DNA from: CAVXZE01 sp964615365
Lineage (GTDB): Bacteria > Myxococcota_A > UBA9160 > UBA6930
NCBI GenBank assembly: GCA_964615365.1
Contig: CAZTOU010000006.1
Location: forward strand, 1-64,000
Direction of reading: 5' to 3'
Length of the DNA: 64,000 nt
The notes below the pieces were generated by a model that saw nothing but the letters and a program-made list of their open reading frames with translations, did no database searches and was not told the origin of the DNA. Positions 25,757 through 35,441 of this stretch are shown here, in pieces. Made by a program: the position numbers and the translations under genes. How positions within the stretch are numbered: the first letter of the stretch is position 1; every line of letters starts with the position of its first letter.

Positions 25757-25785
25757 CGCCCCGGAGCCCAGGTGGTTCCGGGGCG
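25757..25785. terminator. Hairpin between convergent yiiX-like gene and thiC
   Basis: CGCCCCGGA (25757-25765) pairs perfectly with TCCGGGGCG (25777-25785). On the plus strand it is followed by ATCTCTTTCT, a weak U-tract; there is none on the minus strand. It lies 17 bases past the thiC stop, so it could serve both genes. Confidence 0.5.
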
Positions 25786-25801
25786 ATCTCTTTCTGGGTC
25801 T

Positions 25802-27583
<1,782 letters not shown>

Positions 27584-27646
27584 GGTCGGCGCTCCTCTCG
27601 AATCGCGGGGCGCCGGTGGTGGATCGGGGGAGCGCGCACCTCCCTG

Positions 27647-27735
27647 CCTTTCCTTCGCTCGCACGAACGAGATCAGGTTCGAGGGGTGTGATCTCAGGCT
27701 CGGCTATCCCGCCGGGCCACCCCCAGGCTCCGCAT
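27647..27735 (-). promoter_or_regulatory. TPP riboswitch (THI element) of thiC
   Basis: On the minus strand the conserved blocks occur in order: a GGGGTG segment, CTGAGA, ACCCCTCGAACCTGATCT, then AGCGAAGGAAA. The variable stem between the last two (CGTTCG...) replaces the usual GGATAATGCC loop. The aptamer ends about 63 bases before the thiC start. A GGGAG/CTCCC pair (GGGAGGTGCGCGCTCCC) lies between aptamer and start and could belong to the expression platform. High TPP should lower thiC expression. Confidence 0.93.
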
Positions 27736-27743
27736 CCTCTCCA

Positions 27744-27773
27744 AGCGTAGCAGCTTCAGAAGCTCGCCGACAA
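27744..27773 (-). promoter_or_regulatory. Possible promoter of the thiC riboswitch
   Basis: Reading the minus strand, TTGTCG (27773-27768), 18 bases, then TACGCT (27749-27744). Initiation would fall around 27737, directly at the first base of the riboswitch aptamer. The match is moderate; the position is the main argument. Confidence 0.4.
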
Positions 27774-27819
27774 AGAGGGGGGATCTGGCATCTTCGAGCC
27801 GTCCGCTACTCTTGCCGCG

Positions 27820-28368
27820 ATGATGCGCCGCTGGATCGCCAGCCTCTTGCTGCCGCTGGCCCTTGCGGGTGGATGTCACCGCAATGTGGAGCCGTTCGAT
27901 CCCGACGAGCAGGTCGTGGAGCCGGACCTCTCCGCGATCTTTCCGGACGGAGCGGAACGCTCGAACGCCGGACCCTCGGAAGGTCGAACCCCGATGCCGA
28001 TGGGGCGACGGCGGGAAGCGACGGTAGCCGGCCCCCCGCTCAGCGGACGGATCCTCCTGACGCCCGAGCTCGCCGGGCGAGTTCGGGAGGGCGCGGTGCT
28101 GTTTCTGATGGCCTGGGCCAGAGGACCGGGGGCACCGGTCGCGGTGAAGCGGATTCCCGCCCCGGAGTTTCCGCTCGACTTCGAGCTGGGCCCCGACGAC
28201 CGGATGGGGCACGACGCGTCCTTCGAGGGCTCCCTTCGGCTCACCGCCCGCATCGACGGGGACGGCGACGCGGCGACGCGGACGCCTGGGGATCTCCAAG
28301 GCGCGGCGGAGGGGACCCACCTCCCGGGCGCCACCGGCGTGACCATCCTGATCGACGAGGTGCTCTGA
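27820..28368 (+). CDS. Lipoprotein resembling the CcmI/CycH C-terminal domain
   Basis: 182 residues. The signal peptide ends LALAGGC with Cys19. After a disordered acidic linker, the last 110 residues (GRILLTPELAG, FLMAWARGPGAPVAVKRIPAPEFPLDFELG, GDLQG) resemble, from memory, the Ig-like C-terminal domain of the cytochrome c maturation protein CcmI. That domain normally follows a membrane helix pair and TPR repeats and helps hand apocytochrome c to the haem ligase. Here it is a stand-alone lipoprotein with no ccm gene beside it. It starts divergently from thiC and ends 12 bases before the convergent CLC gene. Confidence 0.65.
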   Translation: MMRRWIASLLLPLALAGGCHRNVEPFDPDEQVVEPDLSAIFPDGAERSNAGPSEGRTPMPMGRRREATVAGPPLSGRILLTPELAGRVREGAVLFLMAWARGPGAPVAVKRIPAPEFPLDFELGPDDRMGHDASFEGSLRLTARIDGDGDAATRTPGDLQGAAEGTHLPGATGVTILIDEVL

Positions 28369-28380
28369 TCTCCAAGTGGG

Positions 28381-30453
28381 CTAGGAATTCGCGACCGAGT
28401 CGACCGAGTCCTTGGGCCCGGCGAGGACCAGCTTGTCGCCCGACTCGATTCGGGCGTTCGGGTCGGGCACTCGGATCGCCGGTGTCTCCGGCTTCGCCGC
28501 AGGGCTCCGGATGATCAGCACCTGCACTCCGGCCCTGGTGCGCAGGTCGAGCTCGCGGAGGGATCGGCCGACGAAGGAGCGCGGCGCCAATACCTCCTGG
28601 ACCACGTAGCCCCCGCCCAGATCGACCTGGTGGACCTTGTCCACCACCGCGATGGTCGTGGAGACGCCGCCGGCCAGGTCCCTGCGCATCACCTCCTGGT
28701 TGTAGGCGTTGATCACGTCGCGCTTGTGGACCGACCCCACCAGCTTCCGGCTGTTCTCTGCGGACACCACCGCGAGCTCCTCGATCTCCTCGTGGCTGAA
28801 GATCTGCATCACCAGGTCGAGATCGTTCTCCTCTCGTACCGTGGGGCGGTTTCGCTCCAGCAGGTCTCCCGCCACCACCAGGGAGCGCAGGTGGTCCTGC
28901 TCGAGGATGATGCGGCGGAGCTCGTGGAGGTAGATCGCGCCCATCAGGTCCCCGGCCTCGTTGGTGACGAAGACCTCGGCGTGATCGCTCTCCACGATCA
29001 GGCTCAGCACCTTCTCGAGGCTCGTCGAGGCGGTGACCACCTCGGGCTCGCGGTCGACGATGTCTCGAACGTAGAGGCTTTTCAGGACGTTGGGGTCCTC
29101 CTCCCGGTGGATGTCCACACCCCGTCGGGTGAGCTTCATCGTGTAGATCGAGTCCTTCGACAGGAACATGGCGATCAGGCTGCTCACTACGCAGGCGGCC
29201 ATCAGCGGTGGGATGATGTCGATGGTCTGGGTGAGCTCGAAGATGATGATGATCGCGCTCAGCGGAGCGTGGGTGGTCGCCGCCACCACGGCACCCATCG
29301 TGACCAGGGCGTAGGCGCCGGAGCCGGCTGTCGAGGCCGGAAACCAGCCGTAGAGCAGCTTGCCGCACAGCCCGCCGGTCATGGCCCCGAGGAAGAGGGA
29401 GGGCGCGAAGATTCCGCCGGAGCCGCCCGAGCCGATGGTGATGGAGGTGGCCAGGATCTTCACGCCCAGCAGGACTCCGAGCAGCAGGATCGGCAGCTCA
29501 CCGGAAAGCGCCATCTCGATGCTGCTGTATCCGACGCCGAAGACGTTCGGGAAGAAGATCCCGATCGCCCCGATCATGAGCCCTCCCAGGCTGGCCTTGG
29601 TCCACTCGGGAATCGCGAGCCTTCCGAAGGCGTCCTCGGTGGCGTAGAGGGTCCGGACGAAGATCGTCCCGACCAGGCCCGCGAGCACGCCCACCATCAT
29701 GTAGGGGCCGAGCTCGAAGGGGCTCACCAGCTCGTACTCGGGAACAGCGAAGGCGGGGGTGTTGCCCAGGAAGTAGCGGGAAACCACCGTCGCCACGACC
29801 GCCGAGATGACGATCGGGCTGAACTGGGTCACGGCGAAGTCGCCGACGATCACCTCCACCGCGAAGAGAGCCCCGGCGATGGGCGCGTTGAAGGTCGCGG
29901 CGATTCCCGCGGCCGCGCCGCATCCGACGATGGTGCGCAGCTGCCGCGCCGGCACCCGCAGCATCTGTCCGATCACCGAGCCCAGCGCGGATCCGATCTG
30001 CACGATGGGACCTTCGCGGCCCACGGATCCGCCGGAGCCGATGCAGATCGCCGAGGCCAGGATCTTCGCGCCGACGATGCGGGGGCGCATGACCCCGCCT
30101 CGCACCGCCACCGCCTCCATCACCTCGGGAACGCCGTGCCCCTTGGCCTCGCGGGCGAAGAAGTAGACCAGAGGCCCGACGATCAAGCCTCCCAGGGCGG
30201 GGATCACCAACAGGAGCGGCCAGGAGAGGGTCCTCGCCACCTCGAACGGGTCGCCGGCGTCCGCCAGGAGCCCCTCCTCGAGAACCGCCTCGATCCCCTC
30301 CAGTCCGCCGAAGAAGAGACCCTGAAACAGGCGGATCATCAGCCGGAAGACGATCGCGCCGAAGGCTCCGGCGAGACCGCAGCTGATGGCGATCAGCACC
30401 GTGAACGCGTGCCCGCCGCGTTTCCACTGTGCTGTCGAGGTCGGCCAATTCAT
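28381..30453 (-). CDS. CLC chloride channel/transporter with CBS pair and TrkA-C domain
   Basis: 690 residues. The membrane part (about 1-430) has GSGGSVGREGP with the gating glutamate Glu147, a GSGGSGGIFAP segment and the SIYTMKL tyrosine. The inner proton-glutamate position of Cl-/H+ antiporters (E. coli Glu203) aligns by eye with Val201, after Glu200 in FAVEVI. Valine there is known from CLC channels. Two CBS domains (about 450-580) and a C-terminal TrkA-C-like domain (about 600-690) suggest nucleotide or ligand gating. The start codon ATG 30453 directly follows a copy of dispersed repeat B (AAGTTCACCGGG). Confidence 0.88.
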   Translation of the reverse strand: MNWPTSTAQWKRGGHAFTVLIAISCGLAGAFGAIVFRLMIRLFQGLFFGGLEGIEAVLEEGLLADAGDPFEVARTLSWPLLLVIPALGGLIVGPLVYFFAREAKGHGVPEVMEAVAVRGGVMRPRIVGAKILASAICIGSGGSVGREGPIVQIGSALGSVIGQMLRVPARQLRTIVGCGAAAGIAATFNAPIAGALFAVEVIVGDFAVTQFSPIVISAVVATVVSRYFLGNTPAFAVPEYELVSPFELGPYMMVGVLAGLVGTIFVRTLYATEDAFGRLAIPEWTKASLGGLMIGAIGIFFPNVFGVGYSSIEMALSGELPILLLGVLLGVKILATSITIGSGGSGGIFAPSLFLGAMTGGLCGKLLYGWFPASTAGSGAYALVTMGAVVAATTHAPLSAIIIIFELTQTIDIIPPLMAACVVSSLIAMFLSKDSIYTMKLTRRGVDIHREEDPNVLKSLYVRDIVDREPEVVTASTSLEKVLSLIVESDHAEVFVTNEAGDLMGAIYLHELRRIILEQDHLRSLVVAGDLLERNRPTVREENDLDLVMQIFSHEEIEELAVVSAENSRKLVGSVHKRDVINAYNQEVMRRDLAGGVSTTIAVVDKVHQVDLGGGYVVQEVLAPRSFVGRSLRELDLRTRAGVQVLIIRSPAAKPETPAIRVPDPNARIESGDKLVLAGPKDSVDSVANS

Positions 30454-30560
30454 CCCGGTGAACTTCGCTCGCCCGCCTTTTCGATCTTCGCTCGGCTCCG
30501 CCTCGCTGCGCGCGCCTGTGGCGCTTGCTGCGCCTCTGGCTCACCGCGCTTGCGGCGCTC
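30454..30560. repeat. Dispersed repeat B, copy 1
   Basis: Read on the minus strand: GGCGGAGCCGAGCGAAG, a repeated GCGAGCGAAGTTCAC block, and upstream GCAAGCGC / GCGCGCGCAGCGAGG words. It abuts the CLC start codon on the minus strand and fills most of the gap to the NUDIX gene. Related copies: 31148-31185, 32886-32950, 36602-36640, 51340-51402 and 54645-54713. Confidence 0.7.
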
Positions 30561-30606
30561 GGAGGCATCCTACTGAACGCGGTTGCCCCCGTGCTAATTT
30601 CGGGCG

Positions 30607-31161
30607 ATGAAGACGCCGCAGCCGTGGGAAGTCGTCGAGACCGAACGGATCCAGGAGTGCAAGGTGTTCGCGGTGATCCGCAGCATGGCCCGATCACCCC
30701 GGACCGGCGAGGTCCACCCCTTCTTCTGCATCGAGGCGGACGAGTGGGTGAACATCGTCCCGATCACAGCCGACGATCAGCTGGTGATGGTGCGTCAGTA
30801 TCGGCACGGCTCGCGAGAGATCACGCTGGAGATTCCCGGCGGGATCGTCGATCCGGGAGAGACGCCGGCCGAGGCGGCGGCGCGGGAGCTGCTCGAGGAG
30901 ACCGGGTACCGCGCCGACCGGGTCGAGTCGATCGGCTGGGTGAACCCGAATCCGGCCATCTTCGAGAACCGCTGCCATACTTATCTCGCCCCGGAGGTCG
31001 TCCCCGTGGCTTCGATCCAGAACACCCAGCTCGAAGAGACCAGCGTCGAGCTGGTTCCCGTCTCGGAGGTTCCCGATCTGCTGCGGCAGGGGAAGATCCC
31101 CCATGCCCTGGTGGTGGCGGCGCTCTACTGGTACGCGCTCGGCAAGCCCGGCGCGCAGTGA
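30607..31161 (+). CDS. NUDIX hydrolase (ADP-ribose pyrophosphatase-like)
   Basis: 184 residues. The complete NUDIX box lies within the stretch from GGIVDPGETP to ELLEETGY (G-x5-E-x7-RE-x2-EE-x-G pattern, with E in AARELLEETG). Upstream sequence VRQYRHG and EIPGG resembles NudF/ADP-ribose pyrophosphatases, which split nucleoside diphosphates linked to another group. The N-terminal strand segment is also of that type. The last codons and the TGA stop fall inside repeat B (GCGCGCAGTGAGCCGG), so the C-terminus may have been set by repeat insertion. Confidence 0.85.
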   Translation: MKTPQPWEVVETERIQECKVFAVIRSMARSPRTGEVHPFFCIEADEWVNIVPITADDQLVMVRQYRHGSREITLEIPGGIVDPGETPAEAAARELLEETGYRADRVESIGWVNPNPAIFENRCHTYLAPEVVPVASIQNTQLEETSVELVPVSEVPDLLRQGKIPHALVVAALYWYALGKPGAQ

Positions 31162-31185
31162 GCCGGAGGCGAACGGAGTTCATGA
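31148..31185. repeat. Dispersed repeat B, copy 2
   Basis: CCGGCGCGCAGTGAGCCGG followed by AGGCGAACGGAGTTCATGAG on the plus strand. It carries the stop codon of the NUDIX gene and ends 41 bases before the next gene. Confidence 0.75.
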
Positions 31186-31225
31186 GACGGGTGGAGGGAG
31201 GCCAGACTTGCCCCGGCGCTCCGCG

Positions 31226-32959
31226 ATGAAGTCCAGGATGGCGCTCGGCGATTTTCTGGTCGCCTATCTCAGCCGAGCGGGCGTCAATCACATCTTCGGT
31301 CTGCCCGGGGACCTGGTCCTCTCGCTCTTCCACCGCTTCGGCGAGGCCCGGGGCATGCAGATCATCACCTTCTCCCACGAGCCGACGGTGGGCTTTGCCG
31401 CGGACGGCTACGCGCGGAGCACCCGGCGGCTCGGGGTCGTGTGCGTCACCTACGGCGCGGGCGGCCACAACATCGTCAACCCCATCGCGGGTGCCTACGC
31501 GGAGAAGGTCCCCCTCCTGGTCGTCTCGGGCGGACCCAGCGAGGCCGAGCAGAAGGTCGCCGGCGTTCACCACCAGGTGAAGGACGTGGAGGGCCAGTGC
31601 CGCATCCTCTCCGAGGTGACCTGCACGGCACAGATCATCCGCCAGCCGGAGCTTGCAGCGCAGCAGATCCACGAGGCGGTGAGCCAGATCATGGCGGAGC
31701 ACCGCCCCGGCTATCTCGAGATCCACCGGGACACGGTGGAGACTCCCATCCAGGTGCCCAAGGAGATCCTCGACTGGGACGGCTCGTTCCCCAGACTCGG
31801 CTCAGATCGACGCAAGCTGACCGAAGCCGTGAACGACACGGTGGAGCGCCTCGAGGCCGCGCGGCGCCCGATCCTGATCGGGGGCGTCGAGCTTTTCCGG
31901 GAACGAGCGGAGCGAAGCTTTCTCACCCTGTCGGAGAAGCTGGGCGCCCCCGTCGTCACCACGGTTCTCGCCAAGGGCGTCTTTCCCATGTACCACCCCC
32001 TTCACATGGGGATCCACATCGGACCCTTCAGCGCCGCCCCGATCCAGAAGAGGGTGCGGAGCGCAGATCTGGTGCTCGCCCTCGGCACCCAGCTGACCGA
32101 CGTCAATCTGGGAGCCGCCAAGCCCCAGGTCTCGAGGGACCGCTCGGTCTGGGCCGCCGGCCGACGGGTGGAGATCTCCTACCACGAGTACAGCGACGTC
32201 TCCCTGCGCGATTTCGTGGGAGCCCTGGGAAAGCGCAAGCTACCGCAATTCAAGGAGAAGGTGACCTATCACGACAATCTCAAGGCCCCCGCGAAGCGCG
32301 CCCCCGCCGGCAAGGCTCCGCTCCGGGTCGCCGAGCTGCTGATGGAGGTGAACCACTTCCTGGCAAAGCACCCCGGCTACCTCGTGGTGGCCGAGTCGGG
32401 TGACATGCTCTTCGGCGGCATCGAGCTCCGGCTTCGGAGCGGTCTCTACTGCGCGCAGGGCTACTACGCATCGATGGGCTTCGCGATTCCCGCCGCCCTG
32501 GGCGCCCAGATCGGAACCGGGGCCCGCCCCCTGGTGCTCTGCGGCGATGGCGCCTTCCAGATGACCGGCACCGAGATCTCTCACGCGCCGAAGCGAGGGC
32601 TCTCGCCCATCGCGGTGGTGGTCAACAACGGCGGCTGGGGGATCTTTCGTCCGGTCTCACCCCGGCAGGATCTCCTCGAGATTCCCAACTGGCCCTACGC
32701 GGAGCTGGCCCAGGGCTGGGGCGGCGCGGGGTTCGTGGCCGAGACGGCCTCGGAGCTGCGCGAAGCGCTCCGGGCAGCCCACGAGGTGAGCGAGTTCGTC
32801 ATCATCGAGGCCCGGGTGCCGCCCGACGATCTCTCTCCGATCAGCAGGCGCTACATCCGCGAGAGCGCCAGAAAGGCTAGGGCGGCGGCAAGCGCTGCGG
32901 AGCGGCGCGCGCAGCGAGGCGGAGCCGAGCGAAGCTCGAGAAGGCCTAGGAAGAAGTAG
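31226..32959 (+). CDS. TPP-dependent 2-oxoacid decarboxylase (indolepyruvate/pyruvate decarboxylase-like)
   Basis: 577 residues. The Pyr domain starts FLVAYLSRAGVNHIFGLPGD and has the catalytic glutamate in SHEPTVGFAADGYAR. The PP domain carries GDGAFQMTGTEIS and ends in NNGGWGIF, an arrangement close to pyruvate and indolepyruvate decarboxylases. The substrate could be pyruvate, phenylpyruvate, indolepyruvate or a branched oxoacid. The last 25 or so residues (after about residue 552) are Ala/Arg-rich and encoded by repeat B, so the tail is probably not part of the fold. ATG 31226 was chosen because the longer frame starts inside the previous gene. Confidence 0.82.
   Translation: MKSRMALGDFLVAYLSRAGVNHIFGLPGDLVLSLFHRFGEARGMQIITFSHEPTVGFAADGYARSTRRLGVVCVTYGAGGHNIVNPIAGAYAEKVPLLVVSGGPSEAEQKVAGVHHQVKDVEGQCRILSEVTCTAQIIRQPELAAQQIHEAVSQIMAEHRPGYLEIHRDTVETPIQVPKEILDWDGSFPRLGSDRRKLTEAVNDTVERLEAARRPILIGGVELFRERAERSFLTLSEKLGAPVVTTVLAKGVFPMYHPLHMGIHIGPFSAAPIQKRVRSADLVLALGTQLTDVNLGAAKPQVSRDRSVWAAGRRVEISYHEYSDVSLRDFVGALGKRKLPQFKEKVTYHDNLKAPAKRAPAGKAPLRVAELLMEVNHFLAKHPGYLVVAESGDMLFGGIELRLRSGLYCAQGYYASMGFAIPAALGAQIGTGARPLVLCGDGAFQMTGTEISHAPKRGLSPIAVVVNNGGWGIFRPVSPRQDLLEIPNWPYAELAQGWGGAGFVAETASELREALRAAHEVSEFVIIEARVPPDDLSPISRRYIRESARKARAAASAAERRAQRGGAERSSRRPRKK
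32886..32950. repeat. Dispersed repeat B, copy 3 (coding)
   Basis: AAGCGCTGCGGAGCGG, GCGCGCGCAGCGAGGCGG and AGCCGAGCGAAGCTCGAGAA follow in order. The copy lies in frame in the decarboxylase gene and encodes most of its Ala/Arg-rich C-terminal tail. Confidence 0.75.
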
Positions 32960-34172
32960 CGGCCTCCTGAGGTCGCTCGGGCCTGGGCAGAAGCAGCGGA
33001 AGCGCCACGCCGAGCAGCAGCGCGCCGATGCCCGCGACCCGGTATGGCGCGTCCGGTCCGAGGTGCTCCAGCAGCACGCCTCCGCCGATGGTGGAGATCA
33101 CCCCCGCGAAGCTGAAGCCGATCATCGCCAGCAGCCCCTGGCCGGTGGAGCGAAGCCGCTCCGGGACCGCGGCCTCCACGTAGAGGGCGCTGCCGACGAA
33201 GAGGCCCGCCACCACCAGACCGTGCGCCAGCATCAGCGGGTAGATGTAGGACAGCTCGCCCGTCAGAGAGCAGACCAGCCAGCGAAATCCATCGGCGAAG
33301 ACGCCGATGGCGAGCAGTCCGCGGATGCCGATGCGGCGGACCACCACACCGATGTAGTAGACGAGCGGGATCTCGATCACCAGCATCAGGATCCACATCT
33401 GGCTGACCGTATCGATGCTGCCCCCGTGGGCTCGGATGAAGAGGGGGAAGAACTGAATGGGCCCCAGGTGAAACAGGAGGCCCAGGAATGCGAAGACGAG
33501 GAGGCGGCGGTAGGGCGTGTGGCGGAGCAGGAGGCGCAGGTCGCCCCGACGGGATCGGACCGCCATCGCGCCGCTGCGGGGCAGCCGCCACGCGATCCAT
33601 GCGGCGACCAATGAGACGGCGGCAGCCACGTAGAAGATCAGCTCGAGGCCGGGCTCCGAGGGCCCACCGGGCTCTCGGACCAGGCCGCGTGCCGACTGGA
33701 TCCGGTGCAGCAGGAAAGGGAAGCTGACCATCATCACCAAGAAGCCGACCGTGCCCCACATCCGCACGCGCCCGAAGGCCTCGGCGGCGCGCTCTCCCAG
33801 AGCCGCCATGCAGACGGAGACGGCCATGGGCATGGCAGCGGCGGAGAAGAAGGCGAGGAAGGCCATCGCGGCCAGGAGAACCGGGAAGGTCTTCGCCTGG
33901 GGGAGGAGCGCGTAGCCGAGCGCCGTCCCCGCCGTCAGCAGCAGCAGGGTTCGGCTGCGTGACCCGGTCCGGTCCGCGAGCTGCCCCCACATCGGCTGCG
34001 CCGCTATTCCGACCAGGGGGCGGACCGCGAGCACCAGCCCCAGCTCGGTGCCGAGGAGAGCCACGTTCTCGCTGAAGTAGAGGCTCTGGTAGGGGAAGAT
34101 CACCCCCAGCCCCCCGAGGAAGAGGAACCAGAAGACGGAGAGGAACCGGGTGGAGCTCATGGGTAGGGGCAT
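32946..34172 (-). CDS. Major facilitator superfamily transporter
   Basis: About 408 residues with 12 hydrophobic segments. The loop between helices 2 and 3 reads GQLADRTGSRSR, the signature of MFS antiporters/uniporters. A long polar loop after helix 6 (around residue 200, PRSGAMAVRSRRG) marks the halves. The substrate is not evident; the small-loop form resembles the nucleoside/sugar MFS group. Starts at 34199, 34172 and 34160 are in frame and none has a strong ribosome site; 34172 gives a compact N-terminus. Its 3' end overlaps the end of the convergent decarboxylase by 14 bases. Confidence 0.82.
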   Translation of the reverse strand: MPLPMSSTRFLSVFWFLFLGGLGVIFPYQSLYFSENVALLGTELGLVLAVRPLVGIAAQPMWGQLADRTGSRSRTLLLLTAGTALGYALLPQAKTFPVLLAAMAFLAFFSAAAMPMAVSVCMAALGERAAEAFGRVRMWGTVGFLVMMVSFPFLLHRIQSARGLVREPGGPSEPGLELIFYVAAAVSLVAAWIAWRLPRSGAMAVRSRRGDLRLLLRHTPYRRLLVFAFLGLLFHLGPIQFFPLFIRAHGGSIDTVSQMWILMLVIEIPLVYYIGVVVRRIGIRGLLAIGVFADGFRWLVCSLTGELSYIYPLMLAHGLVVAGLFVGSALYVEAAVPERLRSTGQGLLAMIGFSFAGVISTIGGGVLLEHLGPDAPYRVAGIGALLLGVALPLLLPRPERPQEAATSS

Positions 34173-34240
34173 GATGACATCGCGCTCGCCGCGCGCCATT
34201 CTGGTGACTTCGAGATCGGCGCTGTTTCCCCGGAGGATCG

Positions 34241-34531
34241 ATGCGGCTTCACAGCAGGGAAGACTGGGCGAGGATTCGGGAGCTGGGACGTGGGCGATAT
34301 CTCTTCCGGTACGGCGTCCTGGCGCGCGGGATCCCCATGGGCATCGTCGTCTCCCTGTTGATCGAGCTCTTTGATCCCAGTGGCGCGATGCCCGACGTGT
34401 TGCTGGAGACGCGCTTTCTCATGAGGCTGCTGCTCGCGGTCGCCGTATTCGCGGCGAGCGGCTGCGTTACCGCCCTCGCGAACTGGAGGCTCCACGAGCG
34501 CCGCTATCCGGAGAAGGGTTCAGCTGGATAG
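34241..34531 (+). CDS. Small two-helix membrane protein
   Basis: 96 residues, unrecognised. A basic, amphipathic N-terminal part (RIRELGRGRYLFRYG) precedes two hydrophobic segments, about residues 28-45 (ARGIPMGIVVSLLIELF) and 62-82 (MRLLLAVAVFAASGCV). The C-terminus is charged. No enzymatic motif is visible. It diverges from the MFS gene and precedes the CinA-type gene by 29 bases. Confidence 0.55.
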   Translation: MRLHSREDWARIRELGRGRYLFRYGVLARGIPMGIVVSLLIELFDPSGAMPDVLLETRFLMRLLLAVAVFAASGCVTALANWRLHERRYPEKGSAG

Positions 34532-34560
34532 TGACGAGCCGGATCGGATAAGCTGCAGCC

Positions 34561-35286
34561 ATGCCGACCGCCGGCATCCTCATCATCGGAAACGAGATCC
34601 TCTCCGGGAAGGTTGCGGACACCAACTCGACCTATCTCTGTCGCGAGCTGCGCGCGCTCGGTGTGGACGTCGAGCGGATCGTCACGATTCCCGACGACGT
34701 CGAGACGATCGCCGCGGAGGTCCGGAAGATGAGCGAGGCCTATGACTTCGTCTTCACCTCCGGGGGGATCGGGCCCACCCACGACGACCTCACCATCGAC
34801 GGCATCGCCCGGGCCTTCAGGCGCTCCATCCAGCTGAACGACTCCATCGCCGCGCGCATCGAACGGGCGCAGAAGAAGAAGCCCAACGAGAGCCAGCTCA
34901 AGATGGCGAGGATTCCCGAGGGTGCGCAGCTGGTGGATGCCTCCGACTTCTGGTTTCCGGTGGTCATCGTCGAGAACGTGCACATCTTCCCCGGCATTCC
35001 CGAGCTGCTGCGCAAGAAGTTCGAGTCGATCCAGGATCGCTTTCAGGGGGTTCCGGTACTGCTCCGGCGGGTCTTCGTGAAGCGGATGGAGAGCGACATC
35101 GCCGACTCGCTGCACGAGCTGCTGCGGGAGTTCCCCGAGCTGATGCTGGGCTCCTACCCGCGTATCGGCGAGAAGTCCTACCGCGTCCTGCTCACACTGG
35201 AGTCGCGAGACGCCGGATATCTGGAACGGGCGCTCCGCTCACTGCTCGCGCGCCTGCCGGAAGACGCGATCCACGCCGTCGAGTGA
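34561..35286 (+). CDS. CinA N-terminal / molybdopterin-binding (MoaB/MogA-like) domain protein
   Basis: 241 residues. The MogA/MoaB fold is shown by IIGNEILSGKVADTNS at the N-terminus and FTSGGIGPTHDDLT in the middle, the latter being the CinA signature. About 80 further residues form the KH-like extension. The C-terminal nicotinamide-nucleotide amidase domain of full CinA is absent, as in the short CinA and FAD-synthetase-related forms. Possible roles are ADP-ribose pyrophosphatase in NAD recycling or a molybdopterin-type function. It ends just before repeat A copy 3. Confidence 0.8.
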   Translation: MPTAGILIIGNEILSGKVADTNSTYLCRELRALGVDVERIVTIPDDVETIAAEVRKMSEAYDFVFTSGGIGPTHDDLTIDGIARAFRRSIQLNDSIAARIERAQKKKPNESQLKMARIPEGAQLVDASDFWFPVVIVENVHIFPGIPELLRKKFESIQDRFQGVPVLLRRVFVKRMESDIADSLHELLREFPELMLGSYPRIGEKSYRVLLTLESRDAGYLERALRSLLARLPEDAIHAVE

Positions 35287-35291
35287 AGCTC

Positions 35292-35441
35292 GGGGACGTT
35301 CCTTGCGTTCTTGCGTTTCCGGCATGCCGGAAACGCAAGAACGCAAGGAACNNNNNNNNNNCGCCCGGCGGGGCCGGGCCCTCCGTATCTGCCTCTCCCG
35401 CCCGCCCGAAACGCCAAGAACGCAAGGAACGTCCCCGTCCT
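35292..35441. repeat. Palindromic repeat A, copy 3 (array with gap)
   Basis: 35298-35351 is a perfect 54-bp palindrome centred between 35324 and 35325 (around GGCATGCC), preceded by GGGGAC. It runs straight into the ten-N gap. After the gap, 35411-35441 reads CGAAACGCCAAGAACGCAAG then GAACGTCCCC, another repeat right end. At least two units are present. Confidence 0.9.
35352..35361. other. Assembly gap (10 N)
   Basis: Ten unknown bases directly after a perfect palindrome; palindrome folding or repeat collapse probably broke the assembly. True length unknown. Intergenic, between the CinA-type gene and aroC. Confidence 0.98.
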
